A stretch of 6,779 nt of DNA from the NCBI GenBank assembly GCA_964601515.1, contig CAZRNU010000155.1, positions 1 to 6,779 of the forward strand, read 5' to 3'. Numbering within the stretch: the stretch's first letter is position 1; every line of letters starts with the position of its first letter. Below the pieces are notes generated by a model. The model saw only the letters and a list, made by a program, of their open reading frames with translations, did no database searches and was not told the DNA's origin. Shown here piece after piece: positions 1-6,196 of this stretch. The translations under genes were made by a program, and so were the position numbers. This DNA is from PWND01 sp964601515. Lineage in GTDB: Bacteria; Bacteroidota; Bacteroidia; Bacteroidales; UBA7960.

Positions 1-1
1 T

Positions 2-649
2 ATTGGCTATGGACTTACTGAAACATCGCCACTTTTAGCGGGATGTGCACCATCCATAACTAAGCTTCAATCAACAGGGTTCAACATTCCCGGACAGCAG
101 ATAAAAATTCTAAACCCCGACCCAAACACAGGAGAAGGCGAAATTGTAGCAAAAGGCCCGAATGTTATGCTTGGGTATTACAAAGAGCCTGAAAAAACTG
201 CTGAGGTTTTCACCGAAGATGGTTGGTTTAAAACCGGAGATTTAGGCGCTTTCGACAAAGATGGTTACTTATATATTAGAGGTCGCTTGAAAAACATGAT
301 TATTGGACCAAGTGGTGAAAATATTTATCCTGAAGATATTGAAGCTGTTATTAATAACCAAAGCGGAGTGCTCGAATCATTAGTATATGAGTTGAAAGGA
401 AAATTAGTTGCGAAAGTTCACCTAAACTATGAAGAGATTGAACACAGATATCAGCATTTAAAAGAATCAGCTCACAATTGGAGAGATCATATGCAAGATG
501 TTGTCAATGAAAAGCTCAAGGAAATTCACCTGAGAGTAAATTCGAGCATAAATAAGTTTTCAAGAATTAATATGATTGTTGAGCAACAAACGCCTTTTGA
601 AAAGACTCCTACTAAAAAAATCAAGAGGTTTATGCACATGCAGCATTAG
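2..649 (+). CDS. AMP-forming acyl-CoA synthetase (probably long-chain fatty acid--CoA ligase), C-terminal part, 5' end cut by window
   Basis: This is the last 215 residues of an adenylate-forming enzyme; the start lies left of the window and the frame is open from position 2. Enzymes of this family activate a carboxylic acid with ATP to an acyl-adenylate, then transfer the acyl group to CoA. Visible motifs, numbered within the fragment: YGLTET at 3-8 (adenylation motif A5), WFKTGDLG at 75-82 with the ribose-binding Asp at 80 (A7), RLKN and the following GENIYPEDIE at about 95-114 (A8 hinge), and PTKKIKR near the C-terminus with the likely catalytic Lys at 206 (A10). The A10 motif has KK where GK is usual. 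The insert between A8 and A10 is long and charged, with a stretch rich in Glu, His, Lys and Arg, as in bacterial long-chain acyl-CoA synthetases. Family members are usually about 550-600 residues, so roughly 40% is present. The family is clear; the long-chain substrate is inferred. It ends in TAG, 16 bp before the shared terminator. Confidence 0.9.
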   Translation: MGYGLTETSPLLAGCAPSITKLQSTGFNIPGQQIKILNPDPNTGEGEIVAKGPNVMLGYYKEPEKTAEVFTEDGWFKTGDLGAFDKDGYLYIRGRLKNMIIGPSGENIYPEDIEAVINNQSGVLESLVYELKGKLVAKVHLNYEEIEHRYQHLKESAHNWRDHMQDVVNEKLKEIHLRVNSSINKFSRINMIVEQQTPFEKTPTKKIKRFMHMQH

Positions 650-665
650 ACTTTGGCTTTGAAGG

Positions 666-703
666 AAAAAAAACCGGCTTACAAACGTAAGCCGGTTTTT
701 TTT
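666..703. terminator. Bidirectional Rho-independent terminator
   Basis: A perfect inverted repeat has arms CCGGCTTAC (674-682) and GTAAGCCGG (687-695) around the 4-nt loop AAAC. It is flanked by eight A on the left (666-673) and eight T on the right (696-703), which can extend the stem to 17 bp. Read on either strand, this is a GC-rich hairpin followed by a T-run. It lies 16 bp after the acyl-CoA synthetase stop and 12 bp after the gcvP stop on the other strand, so one element can end both convergent transcripts. Confidence 0.93.
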
Positions 704-715
704 CTTTATATTTTC

Positions 716-3598
716 CTATTGCACATAGCTTTCAATAGGTTCGCAAGTACAAACAAGATTTCTGTCGCCATAAGCGTCATCAATACGAGTTACAGGCGGG
801 AAATACTTCATTTCTTCCGACCATGGTGCAGGAAATGCTGCTTCTTCTCTGGTATATGGGAAATTCCATTCGCTGCCTATTAACATCTTAGCAGTGTGTG
901 GAGCATTCTTGATAACGTTGTTTGCTTTATCTGCTTTCCCTTCTTCAATAGCCTGAATTTCTTTTCTAATAGAAATCATGGCATTGATAAAGCGGTCAAG
1001 TTCTCTTATAGGTTCACTTTCAGTTGGTTCAACCATAAGAGTTCCAACAACAGGGAAAGCAACAGTTGGAGCATGGAATCCATAATCCATAAGGCGTTTT
1101 GCCACATCAATAGCATCAATCTCTGCTACTCGTTTAAATGGATTACAGTCAAGAATCATTTCGTGTGCAACGTTTCCGGTTTTACCTGTATAAAGAATTT
1201 TATAATGGTCTTTCAAAGCTGCCTTCAAATAATTGGCGCTTAGGATTGCCACTTCAGTGGCTGATCTCAACGCTTTACCACCCATTAGTTTTATATAAGC
1301 ATAAGAAATAGTAAGAACAAAAGCACTGCCATATGGAGCACTTGCAACCGGAGCAATTCCTAAATCACCACCGGTTTTATGCATTGGATGTCCGGGTAAA
1401 AATTTCACAAGATGTTCGGCAACACCTATAGGACCAACGCCAGGGCCACCACCACCGTGAGGGATTGCAAATGTTTTGTGAAGGTTAAGATGGCAAACAT
1501 CGGCTCCACAAATAGCAGGATTAGTAAGTCCAACCTGAGCATTCATATTTGCTCCATCCATATAAACCTGACCACCATTATCATGAATTATCTTAGTTAT
1601 TTCAAGAATATCTTCTTCAAAAACACCGTGAGTAGATGGATAAGTAACCATTATAGCCGCCAAATCATCTTTGTGCTCAACTGCTTTTGCCCTTAAATCT
1701 TCAACATCAATATTCCCATTTTCATCACATTTCACAACAACAACTTTCATTCCTGCCATAACAGCACTTGCAGGATTAGTTCCATGAGCAGATGATGGGA
1801 TAAGAGCAACATTTCTGTGCATATCTCCCCTGCTTGCATGGTATGCACTGATAACCATAAGTCCGGCATATTCGCCTGTAGCGCCTGAATTCGGCATAAA
1901 CGAAATCCCGGCGAAACCGGTAATTTCACAAAGGTCTTTTTCCAAATCTCTAATTAGTTCTAGATATCCTTCAGCCTGAAAATCCGGCACAAAAGGATGG
2001 ATATTTGCAAATTCCGGCCAGCTTAATGCAAACATTTCAGAAGCAGCATTAAGCTTCATAGTACAAGATCCAAGCGGTATCATGGTTCGGTTCAATGCAA
2101 GGTCTTTGTTTTCAAGCTTTTTCATATATCTCATCATATCTGTTTCAGAATGATAAGAGTTAAAAACATCATGCTTAAGATATTCTGACTTTCTGATAAG
2201 ATTATCAGGAATTGATTTGATAGTTTCACAATTTGAACCGGCACAATTGCTTTTAAAAATTTCTTTCGAATTTGCTTTAGCAAAAATTGACAAAATTCTA
2301 TTTATATCATAAACTGTTGTAGCTTCATCAATACTAATACCTATATGCTTTTCGTCAAAATACCTAAAGTTCATATTTTCAGCTTCGGCCATTTGCCTGA
2401 TATTATCAGCAAATACATTTTGAGGAAGCTCGATATGAAGAGTATCGAAGAAATACTTATTAAGCTGCTTATAGCCAAGCTTTTCAATATCGGATGCAAG
2501 GCATGAAGCAAGACAATTAATATGACTTGAAATTTTCTTTAACCCTTTGGGACCATGATAAGCAGCGTACATGCCTGCCATAATAGCAAGAAGAGCTTGG
2601 GCAGTACATATATTTGAAGTAGCTTTTTCACGCTTGATGTGTTGCTCGCGTGTTTGAAGAGCCATTCTAAGAGCTCGGTTGCCATTTCTATCTATTGAAA
2701 CACCAATTATTCTACCCGGAACTTGTCTTTTGAATTCATCCTTAGTTGCAAAAAAACCTGCATGAGGACCACCATATCCCATTGGAACACCAAATCTTTG
2801 AGCAGAGCCAACAACAACATCAGCACCCCATTCTCCCGGAGGAGTTAATAAAGTTAAACTAAGCAAATCGGCAGCAACAACTACTTTAACTCCATGCTCA
2901 TGAAGTTTACTAGTGAAACCTGCATAATCACAAACATTACCTTTGTCATCAGGATATTGAATAATGGCACCAAAGAAAGTATTATCTATAGGGCATGCAG
3001 TATTATCGCCTATAATCAGTTCTATCCCCAGAGGAGCAGCTCTGTTTACCAGAACAGCGATTGTTTGCGGAAAAATTCTATCAGAAACAAAAAACTTTAC
3101 AACATTATTTTTAACTGCATCTCTTGATCTTGAATTAAAGAACATAATCATTGCTTCTGCAGCGGCTGAACCTTCATCCAATAATGAAGCATTGGCAATT
3201 TCTAACCCTGTAAGATCAGAAATCATGGTTTGATAATTAAGAAGTGCTTCTAGTCTGCCCTGCGAAATCTCAGCCTGATAAGGAGTATAAGCTGTGTACC
3301 AACCCGGATTTTCTAAAATATTACGCTGAATTACTCCCGGAAGAATAGTGTTATAATAGCCCATTCCAATAAAGCTTTTATAAAGTCTGTTTTTCTTTCC
3401 AAGATTACGAAGATGGCAAATTAGTTCATTCTCATTCAGCCCATCAGGCAAATTCATGTCTTTCTTTAATCTGATTGAGGAAGGGATTGTTTTATCTATT
3501 AATTCATCAATAGATTTTACTCCAATGGTTTTCAGCATTTTATCTACATCCTGTTCCTGAATACCATTATGACGTGACAAAAAATTATTAGTTATCAT
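716..3598 (-). CDS. gcvP: Glycine dehydrogenase (aminomethyl-transferring), P-protein of the glycine cleavage system
   Basis: The P-protein is a cytoplasmic PLP enzyme that decarboxylates glycine and passes the aminomethyl group to the lipoyl arm of GcvH. The ATG at 3598 gives 960 residues, matching the long single-chain form (about 950-960) in which the PA and PB halves are fused. The N-terminal half contains YTPYQAEISQGRLEALLN (about 104-121). The C-terminal half contains GSCTMKLN (from about 510) and the PLP-lysine motif NLHKTF with Lys at about 708, followed by a Gly-rich segment. It ends with the family's GDRNLVCTC block just before the TAG stop. An upstream in-frame TTG at 3637 would add 13 residues. 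I prefer the ATG because the following SRHNGIQEQD stretch matches the usual start of GcvP. It follows iorB by 61 bp with no obvious terminator between them, so co-transcription is likely. gcvT, gcvH and lpd are not in the window. No frameshift or missing key residue was seen. Confidence 0.97.
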   Translation of the reverse strand: MITNNFLSRHNGIQEQDVDKMLKTIGVKSIDELIDKTIPSSIRLKKDMNLPDGLNENELICHLRNLGKKNRLYKSFIGMGYYNTILPGVIQRNILENPGWYTAYTPYQAEISQGRLEALLNYQTMISDLTGLEIANASLLDEGSAAAEAMIMFFNSRSRDAVKNNVVKFFVSDRIFPQTIAVLVNRAAPLGIELIIGDNTACPIDNTFFGAIIQYPDDKGNVCDYAGFTSKLHEHGVKVVVAADLLSLTLLTPPGEWGADVVVGSAQRFGVPMGYGGPHAGFFATKDEFKRQVPGRIIGVSIDRNGNRALRMALQTREQHIKREKATSNICTAQALLAIMAGMYAAYHGPKGLKKISSHINCLASCLASDIEKLGYKQLNKYFFDTLHIELPQNVFADNIRQMAEAENMNFRYFDEKHIGISIDEATTVYDINRILSIFAKANSKEIFKSNCAGSNCETIKSIPDNLIRKSEYLKHDVFNSYHSETDMMRYMKKLENKDLALNRTMIPLGSCTMKLNAASEMFALSWPEFANIHPFVPDFQAEGYLELIRDLEKDLCEITGFAGISFMPNSGATGEYAGLMVISAYHASRGDMHRNVALIPSSAHGTNPASAVMAGMKVVVVKCDENGNIDVEDLRAKAVEHKDDLAAIMVTYPSTHGVFEEDILEITKIIHDNGGQVYMDGANMNAQVGLTNPAICGADVCHLNLHKTFAIPHGGGGPGVGPIGVAEHLVKFLPGHPMHKTGGDLGIAPVASAPYGSAFVLTISYAYIKLMGGKALRSATEVAILSANYLKAALKDHYKILYTGKTGNVAHEMILDCNPFKRVAEIDAIDVAKRLMDYGFHAPTVAFPVVGTLMVEPTESEPIRELDRFINAMISIRKEIQAIEEGKADKANNVIKNAPHTAKMLIGSEWNFPYTREEAAFPAPWSEEMKYFPPVTRIDDAYGDRNLVCTCEPIESYVQ

Positions 3599-3659
3599 AT
3601 TATGTTGATTTTTATTGAGCAATAAGTGAATTGTCAAAATAATAAACTACCTAAGCACA

Positions 3660-4244
3660 TTATTGTTTGCTTTCTTGAGCAAATTTTCTTCCTGCTTCAA
3701 TTGCATTAATGTTTAGGTCAACCACATCCTGTCCCTTTCTGCCAAAAATAGCTTTAATAGCATTTTTAAGCTTTTCAAAATCAATATCCAGATAAGGAGA
3801 AGCTGCTCCAAGTATAACCATATTTGCTGCCTTAGCAGAGCCAAGATCGGCTGCAATTGCTTCAGCATCAATAGCAACATTATGAGGTTGTTTTTTAATC
3901 TCAGCCAAAACCTTAGACTCATCAGGATAATTTACAATATTGATGAATGGTTTTGTATTCGTTATAATCCAACCATCATGTTTTAGGAATGGCAGATATC
4001 TTAACGATTCCATTGGTTCAACAGATATTATCATATCAGCAGAGCTGTATGCAATAAGGTCGGAAGCAATTTCTTTATCAGAAATTCTAAGGTGAGATTG
4101 AACGTCCCCCCCACGCTGACTCATACCGTGAACCTCAGCTTGTTTAAGGTGCAGACCATCTTCAAGGGCAGCATATCCGATAATAGCCGCGATTGACAAT
4201 ATACCTTGACCACCTACTCCTGCCAGAATTATATCTTTTTTCAT
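3660..4244 (-). CDS. iorB: Indolepyruvate:ferredoxin oxidoreductase, beta subunit
   Basis: The protein has 194 residues, the usual length for the small IorB subunit, a pyruvate-ferredoxin-oxidoreductase gamma-type domain. The N-terminal ILAGVGGQGIL (about 6-16) is the family's glycine-rich loop. EVHGMSQRGGDV (about 37-48) is the highly conserved signature of this subunit. The conserved segment AANMVILGA follows in the second half. IorB pairs with IorA to convert indolepyruvate, phenylpyruvate or hydroxyphenylpyruvate plus CoA to the aryl-acetyl-CoA and CO2, passing electrons to ferredoxin; the reaction can also run reductively. The ATG at 4244 lies 18 bp after the iorA stop. The gap is A-rich and has no Shine-Dalgarno sequence, as expected in Bacteroidetes. 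The gene order alpha then beta supports an operon. Substrate preference cannot be read from the sequence. Confidence 0.94.
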   Translation of the reverse strand: MKKDIILAGVGGQGILSIAAIIGYAALEDGLHLKQAEVHGMSQRGGDVQSHLRISDKEIASDLIAYSSADMIISVEPMESLRYLPFLKHDGWIITNTKPFINIVNYPDESKVLAEIKKQPHNVAIDAEAIAADLGSAKAANMVILGAASPYLDIDFEKLKNAIKAIFGRKGQDVVDLNINAIEAGRKFAQESKQ

Positions 4245-4262
4245 TTTGTTATGTTTTTTCGA

Positions 4263-5876
4263 TTAATTTTTTGCTTTTTCCTTAAATTTTTCTCTCATCC
4301 TTTTATTGAGAGTCTGAATACATTCCCTGCGAGGAATAATTACAGAAACACCATTATACTCTAACTCTTCCTTCATTATAGCAAGATTCTCTTCATGATG
4401 TTTTTTAAGCGGCTTCAACACTCTGATATGCTCTTCCTCAACGCCAACTCCTTTGCAAATTGCTTCGATTTTGTCGAGAGCTGCAGAAGGTTGACCACCT
4501 GTCATACCGGTAGTTGCATTATCAAGGATAATAACCGTAATGTTTGATTTATCGTTAACAGCATCCAAAAGTCCTGTTATTCCAGAGTGAGTAAATGTAC
4601 TGTCGCCAATTACAGCTACGGCGGGGAACATTCCGGCATCTGCGGCACCTTTTGCCATTGTGATAGAAGCACCCATGTCAACGCAGGTATTTATAGACTC
4701 GTATGGAGGCAATGCACTTAAAGTGTAGCATCCAATATCGGAAAAAACTCTGCCTTTTGCCCATTTTTCAAGTGCTTCATTAAGAGCAACAAAGCTGTCA
4801 ATATGGGGGCATCCCTTACAAAGTGATGGAGGACGACCTGCTACAAGTTCCGGAATAGGCTTAATTTCAGGGGTTTTCATTCCAAGAGCTTTGGCAACGA
4901 TTGTTGGATTAAGTTCACCATCTCTTGGAACGCTGCCATCAAGACGACCTTTTATCTCTTTTCCAAGAGCAAGAGCACCTTTAAGCAATTCTTCTACTAT
5001 TGGATAACCATCTTCCAACACAAGAACTTTATCACATTCATTGTAAATCTTTCTGATTAGCTCAGTTGGCATAGGATATTGTGATAGCTTTAGAACAGGA
5101 TAAGGCACAACTCTGTCGGGATAATTTTCCATCAAATAGTTATAAGCCAAACCGCAAGCAATTATACCCATGCTTTTATCTTTACCATCAATATATTTGT
5201 TATATCCGGAGTTATGACTTTCTTTCTCAAATGCAGGTTGATTATTCAAAAGGTCTTTATATTGCTTTCTGGCAATTGCCGGAAGAAGAACGAACTGTCT
5301 TAGATTTTCCGGAAGTTTATTTTGATTTTGTTCTTTGGATGCTTTTCTTACAACGCCTGATCTTGAGTGAGCCAAACGGGTTGTAATTCTAAGCATTACC
5401 GGAATTTTAAATTTTTCAGAAAGGTCGAATCCGTAGTGAACCATATCATATGCTTCTTGTTGGCTTGAAGGTTCAAGAATCGGAATCATAGCGAATTTCC
5501 CAAAGAATCTTGAATCTTGCTCATTTTGGGAAGAGTGCATTGATGGGTCGTCGGCAACAACGAAAATAAGTCCTCCATTTGCACCTGTAACAGAAGAGTT
5601 GATAAAAGGGTCGGCGGCAACATTTAATCCAACGTGTTTCATGCAAACCATTGCACGTTTGCCGGCATAGCTCATTCCAAGAGCCGCTTCAGCTGATGTT
5701 TTCTCATTGGCAGTCCAACTTGCCACAATACCTTTTTGTTTAGCTTCCTTTGAAGCATGCACATATTCGGTAATTTCGGTTGATGGAGTGCCCGGATAAG
5801 CATATATTCCGGAAATGCCGGCATCGATTGCACCCTGAGCAATTGCCTCATCTCCAAGCAAAAGTAATTTCTGCAT
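4263..5876 (-). CDS. iorA: Indolepyruvate:ferredoxin oxidoreductase, alpha subunit, short form lacking the C-terminal ferredoxin domain
   Basis: This is the TPP-binding subunit of the aryl-pyruvate oxidoreductase. The N-terminus reads LLLGDEAIAQGA with AYPGTPSTEI at 26-35, the conserved pyrimidine-domain motif. Further on come the conserved LCKGCPH (Cys353, Cys356) and a TPP/Mg motif running from GDSTFTHSG (424-432) to LDNATTGMTGGQ (451-462). The protein stops at residue 537, shortly after the conserved IIPRREC block (Cys519), with a basic, lysine-rich tail. Longer family members, such as the archaeal enzymes of about 600-650 residues, continue into a domain with two CxxCxxCxxxCP iron-sulfur motifs. 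No such cysteine pattern exists here, and iorB starts only 18 bp downstream, so the domain is absent rather than frameshifted. The ATG at 5876 is chosen because LLLGDEA is the usual N-terminus. The gene leads the probable iorA-iorB-gcvP operon; its promoter candidate is at 5922-5929. Confidence 0.94.
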   Translation of the reverse strand: MQKLLLLGDEAIAQGAIDAGISGIYAYPGTPSTEITEYVHASKEAKQKGIVASWTANEKTSAEAALGMSYAGKRAMVCMKHVGLNVAADPFINSSVTGANGGLIFVVADDPSMHSSQNEQDSRFFGKFAMIPILEPSSQQEAYDMVHYGFDLSEKFKIPVMLRITTRLAHSRSGVVRKASKEQNQNKLPENLRQFVLLPAIARKQYKDLLNNQPAFEKESHNSGYNKYIDGKDKSMGIIACGLAYNYLMENYPDRVVPYPVLKLSQYPMPTELIRKIYNECDKVLVLEDGYPIVEELLKGALALGKEIKGRLDGSVPRDGELNPTIVAKALGMKTPEIKPIPELVAGRPPSLCKGCPHIDSFVALNEALEKWAKGRVFSDIGCYTLSALPPYESINTCVDMGASITMAKGAADAGMFPAVAVIGDSTFTHSGITGLLDAVNDKSNITVIILDNATTGMTGGQPSAALDKIEAICKGVGVEEEHIRVLKPLKKHHEENLAIMKEELEYNGVSVIIPRRECIQTLNKRMREKFKEKAKN

Positions 5877-5921
5877 ATTTATAGGATTTTTATGGATTTA
5901 ATTATTGATTTTGAACGCTTA

Positions 5922-5929
5922 CAAAACTA
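5922..5929 (-). promoter_or_regulatory. Candidate iorA promoter, Bacteroidetes-type -7 box
   Basis: On the minus strand the sequence is TAGTTTTG, an exact match to the Bacteroidetes primary-sigma -7 consensus TAnnTTTG. It lies 45 bp upstream of the iorA ATG, giving an expected 5' leader of about 40 nt. No good TTTG -33 box lies at the usual spacing of about 19 bp; only a T-rich stretch followed by C's is there. A weak -33 box would fit a promoter that needs an activator. The call rests on the motif match and position only. Confidence 0.45.
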
Positions 5930-5942
5930 AAAAAATTAGTTT
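5924..5942. repeat. Short inverted repeat overlapping the iorA -7 box
   Basis: The arms AAACTAA (5924-5930) and TTAGTTT (5936-5942) are perfect complements separated by five A. The left arm overlaps most of the candidate iorA -7 box. It could be a binding site for a dimeric regulator or a chance product of AT-rich DNA. It has no adjoining GC stem, so it is unlikely to be a terminator. Confidence 0.4.
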
Positions 5943-5955
5943 GATTAGGGGAAAA

Positions 5956-5971
5956 TATTTCAATTGAAATA
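5956..5971. promoter_or_regulatory. Perfect 16-bp palindrome, candidate operator
   Basis: TATTTCAATTGAAATA is a perfect palindrome with no spacer, centred between 5963 and 5964. If the iorA transcript starts near 5916, as the -7 box implies, the centre sits roughly 47 bp upstream of the start. That is a typical place for an activator that touches RNA polymerase. It could equally serve acpH from a distance or be unrelated. No regulator gene is present in the window. Confidence 0.4.
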
Positions 5972-5999
5972 GTTAATTTTTGTTTTTTTTGGGGATAGA

Positions 6000-6046
6000 G
6001 GAATCCGGAAGTTTCCAGTTCCGTAAATGCGGAAGCCGGAAATTCC
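6000..6046. repeat. Imperfect inverted repeat (hairpin-forming segment)
   Basis: An outer stem pairs GGAATCCGG (6000-6008) with CCGG plus ATTCC (6036-6039 and 6042-6046, with a 2-nt AA bulge). An inner stem pairs TTCCG (6019-6023) with CGGAA (6030-6034) around the 6-nt loop TAAATG. Unpaired bases lie between the two stems. The segment is built from repeated CCGGAA and TTCC words and abuts the heptad tract. It has no T-run after it on the plus strand, so a terminator role is unlikely in this divergent position. Confidence 0.45.
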
Positions 6047-6073
6047 TTACAAGATTCGGTAGCCTCAGCCATC

Positions 6074-6150
6074 GCCATACGCTCCATGCACTTTGCACTA
6101 TGCTCCATGCACTCTGCCCTTCGCTCTCCTCTCCCAGCCCTATGCATTTC
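6074..6150 (+). repeat. Degenerate heptanucleotide tandem repeat
   Basis: About eleven consecutive 7-bp units follow the loose consensus GCnCYnT. Examples are GCTCCAT (6081-6087 and again 6102-6108), GCACTTT (6088-6094), GCACTAT (6095-6101), GCACTCT (6109-6115) and GCCCTAT (6137-6143). Units become more divergent toward both ends. Three units together give a higher-order 21-bp period, seen when 6079-6099 is compared with 6100-6120 and more weakly with 6121-6141. The tract is C-rich on the plus strand, unlike the surrounding AT-rich DNA. No gene function is evident. Confidence 0.75.
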
Positions 6151-6163
6151 TCAATACTTTTAT

Positions 6164-6171
6164 TACCTTTG
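6164..6171 (+). promoter_or_regulatory. Candidate acpH promoter, Bacteroidetes-type -7 box
   Basis: TACCTTTG matches the Bacteroidetes -7 consensus TAnnTTTG exactly. Its end is 25 bp before the acpH ATG, implying a short leader of about 20 nt. A weak -33 candidate, TATG (6141-6144), lies 19 bp upstream, which is the expected spacing. It overlaps the end of the heptad repeat, so changes in that repeat could alter promoter strength. Confidence 0.5.
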
Positions 6172-6196
6172 AGCCGTTGTTTTACAAAGTCTTTTT

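Larger units (their letters stand above)
5877..6196. other. Divergent intergenic region between iorA and acpH
   Basis: This 320-bp stretch has no convincing gene. From left to right it holds an iorA promoter candidate lying in a short inverted repeat (5922-5942), a 16-bp palindrome (5956-5971), a T-rich stretch (about 5974-5990), a GC-richer hairpin-forming segment (6000-6046), a degenerate 7-bp repeat tract that is C-rich on the plus strand (about 6074-6150), and an acpH promoter candidate (6164-6171). Open frames crossing it (5902-6147 on minus and 5980-6231 on plus) encode low-complexity peptides that mirror the repeat. Confidence 0.8.

Noticed and set aside
896..3233. Several plus-strand open frames inside gcvP
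   Set aside because: They are antisense shadows of a long, fully conserved coding sequence, with no recognisable domains of their own.
3599..3637. In-frame TTG at 3637 as the gcvP start, adding 13 residues
   Set aside because: The ATG at 3598 gives the standard GcvP length and N-terminus; the added residues look like translated AT-rich leader.
3605..3637. TTGACA (3637-3632, minus strand) followed after 17 bp by TAAAAA as a gcvP promoter
   Set aside because: It resembles an E. coli sigma-70 promoter, but the -10 match is poor and the rest of the window looks like Bacteroidetes, which use TAnnTTTG boxes. No exact TAnnTTTG lies in this gap.
5877..5921. Riboswitch or attenuator in the iorA leader
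   Set aside because: The predicted leader is only about 40 nt, AT-rich and without a stable stem or leader peptide.
5902..6147. 81-codon minus-strand open frame in the intergenic region
   Set aside because: It is a translation of the repeat tract (repeated Cys-Met-Glu pattern), has no family resemblance and overlaps the repeats and promoter elements.
6074..6150. CRISPR array
   Set aside because: The repeats are 7 bp with no spacers, and no cas gene is nearby.
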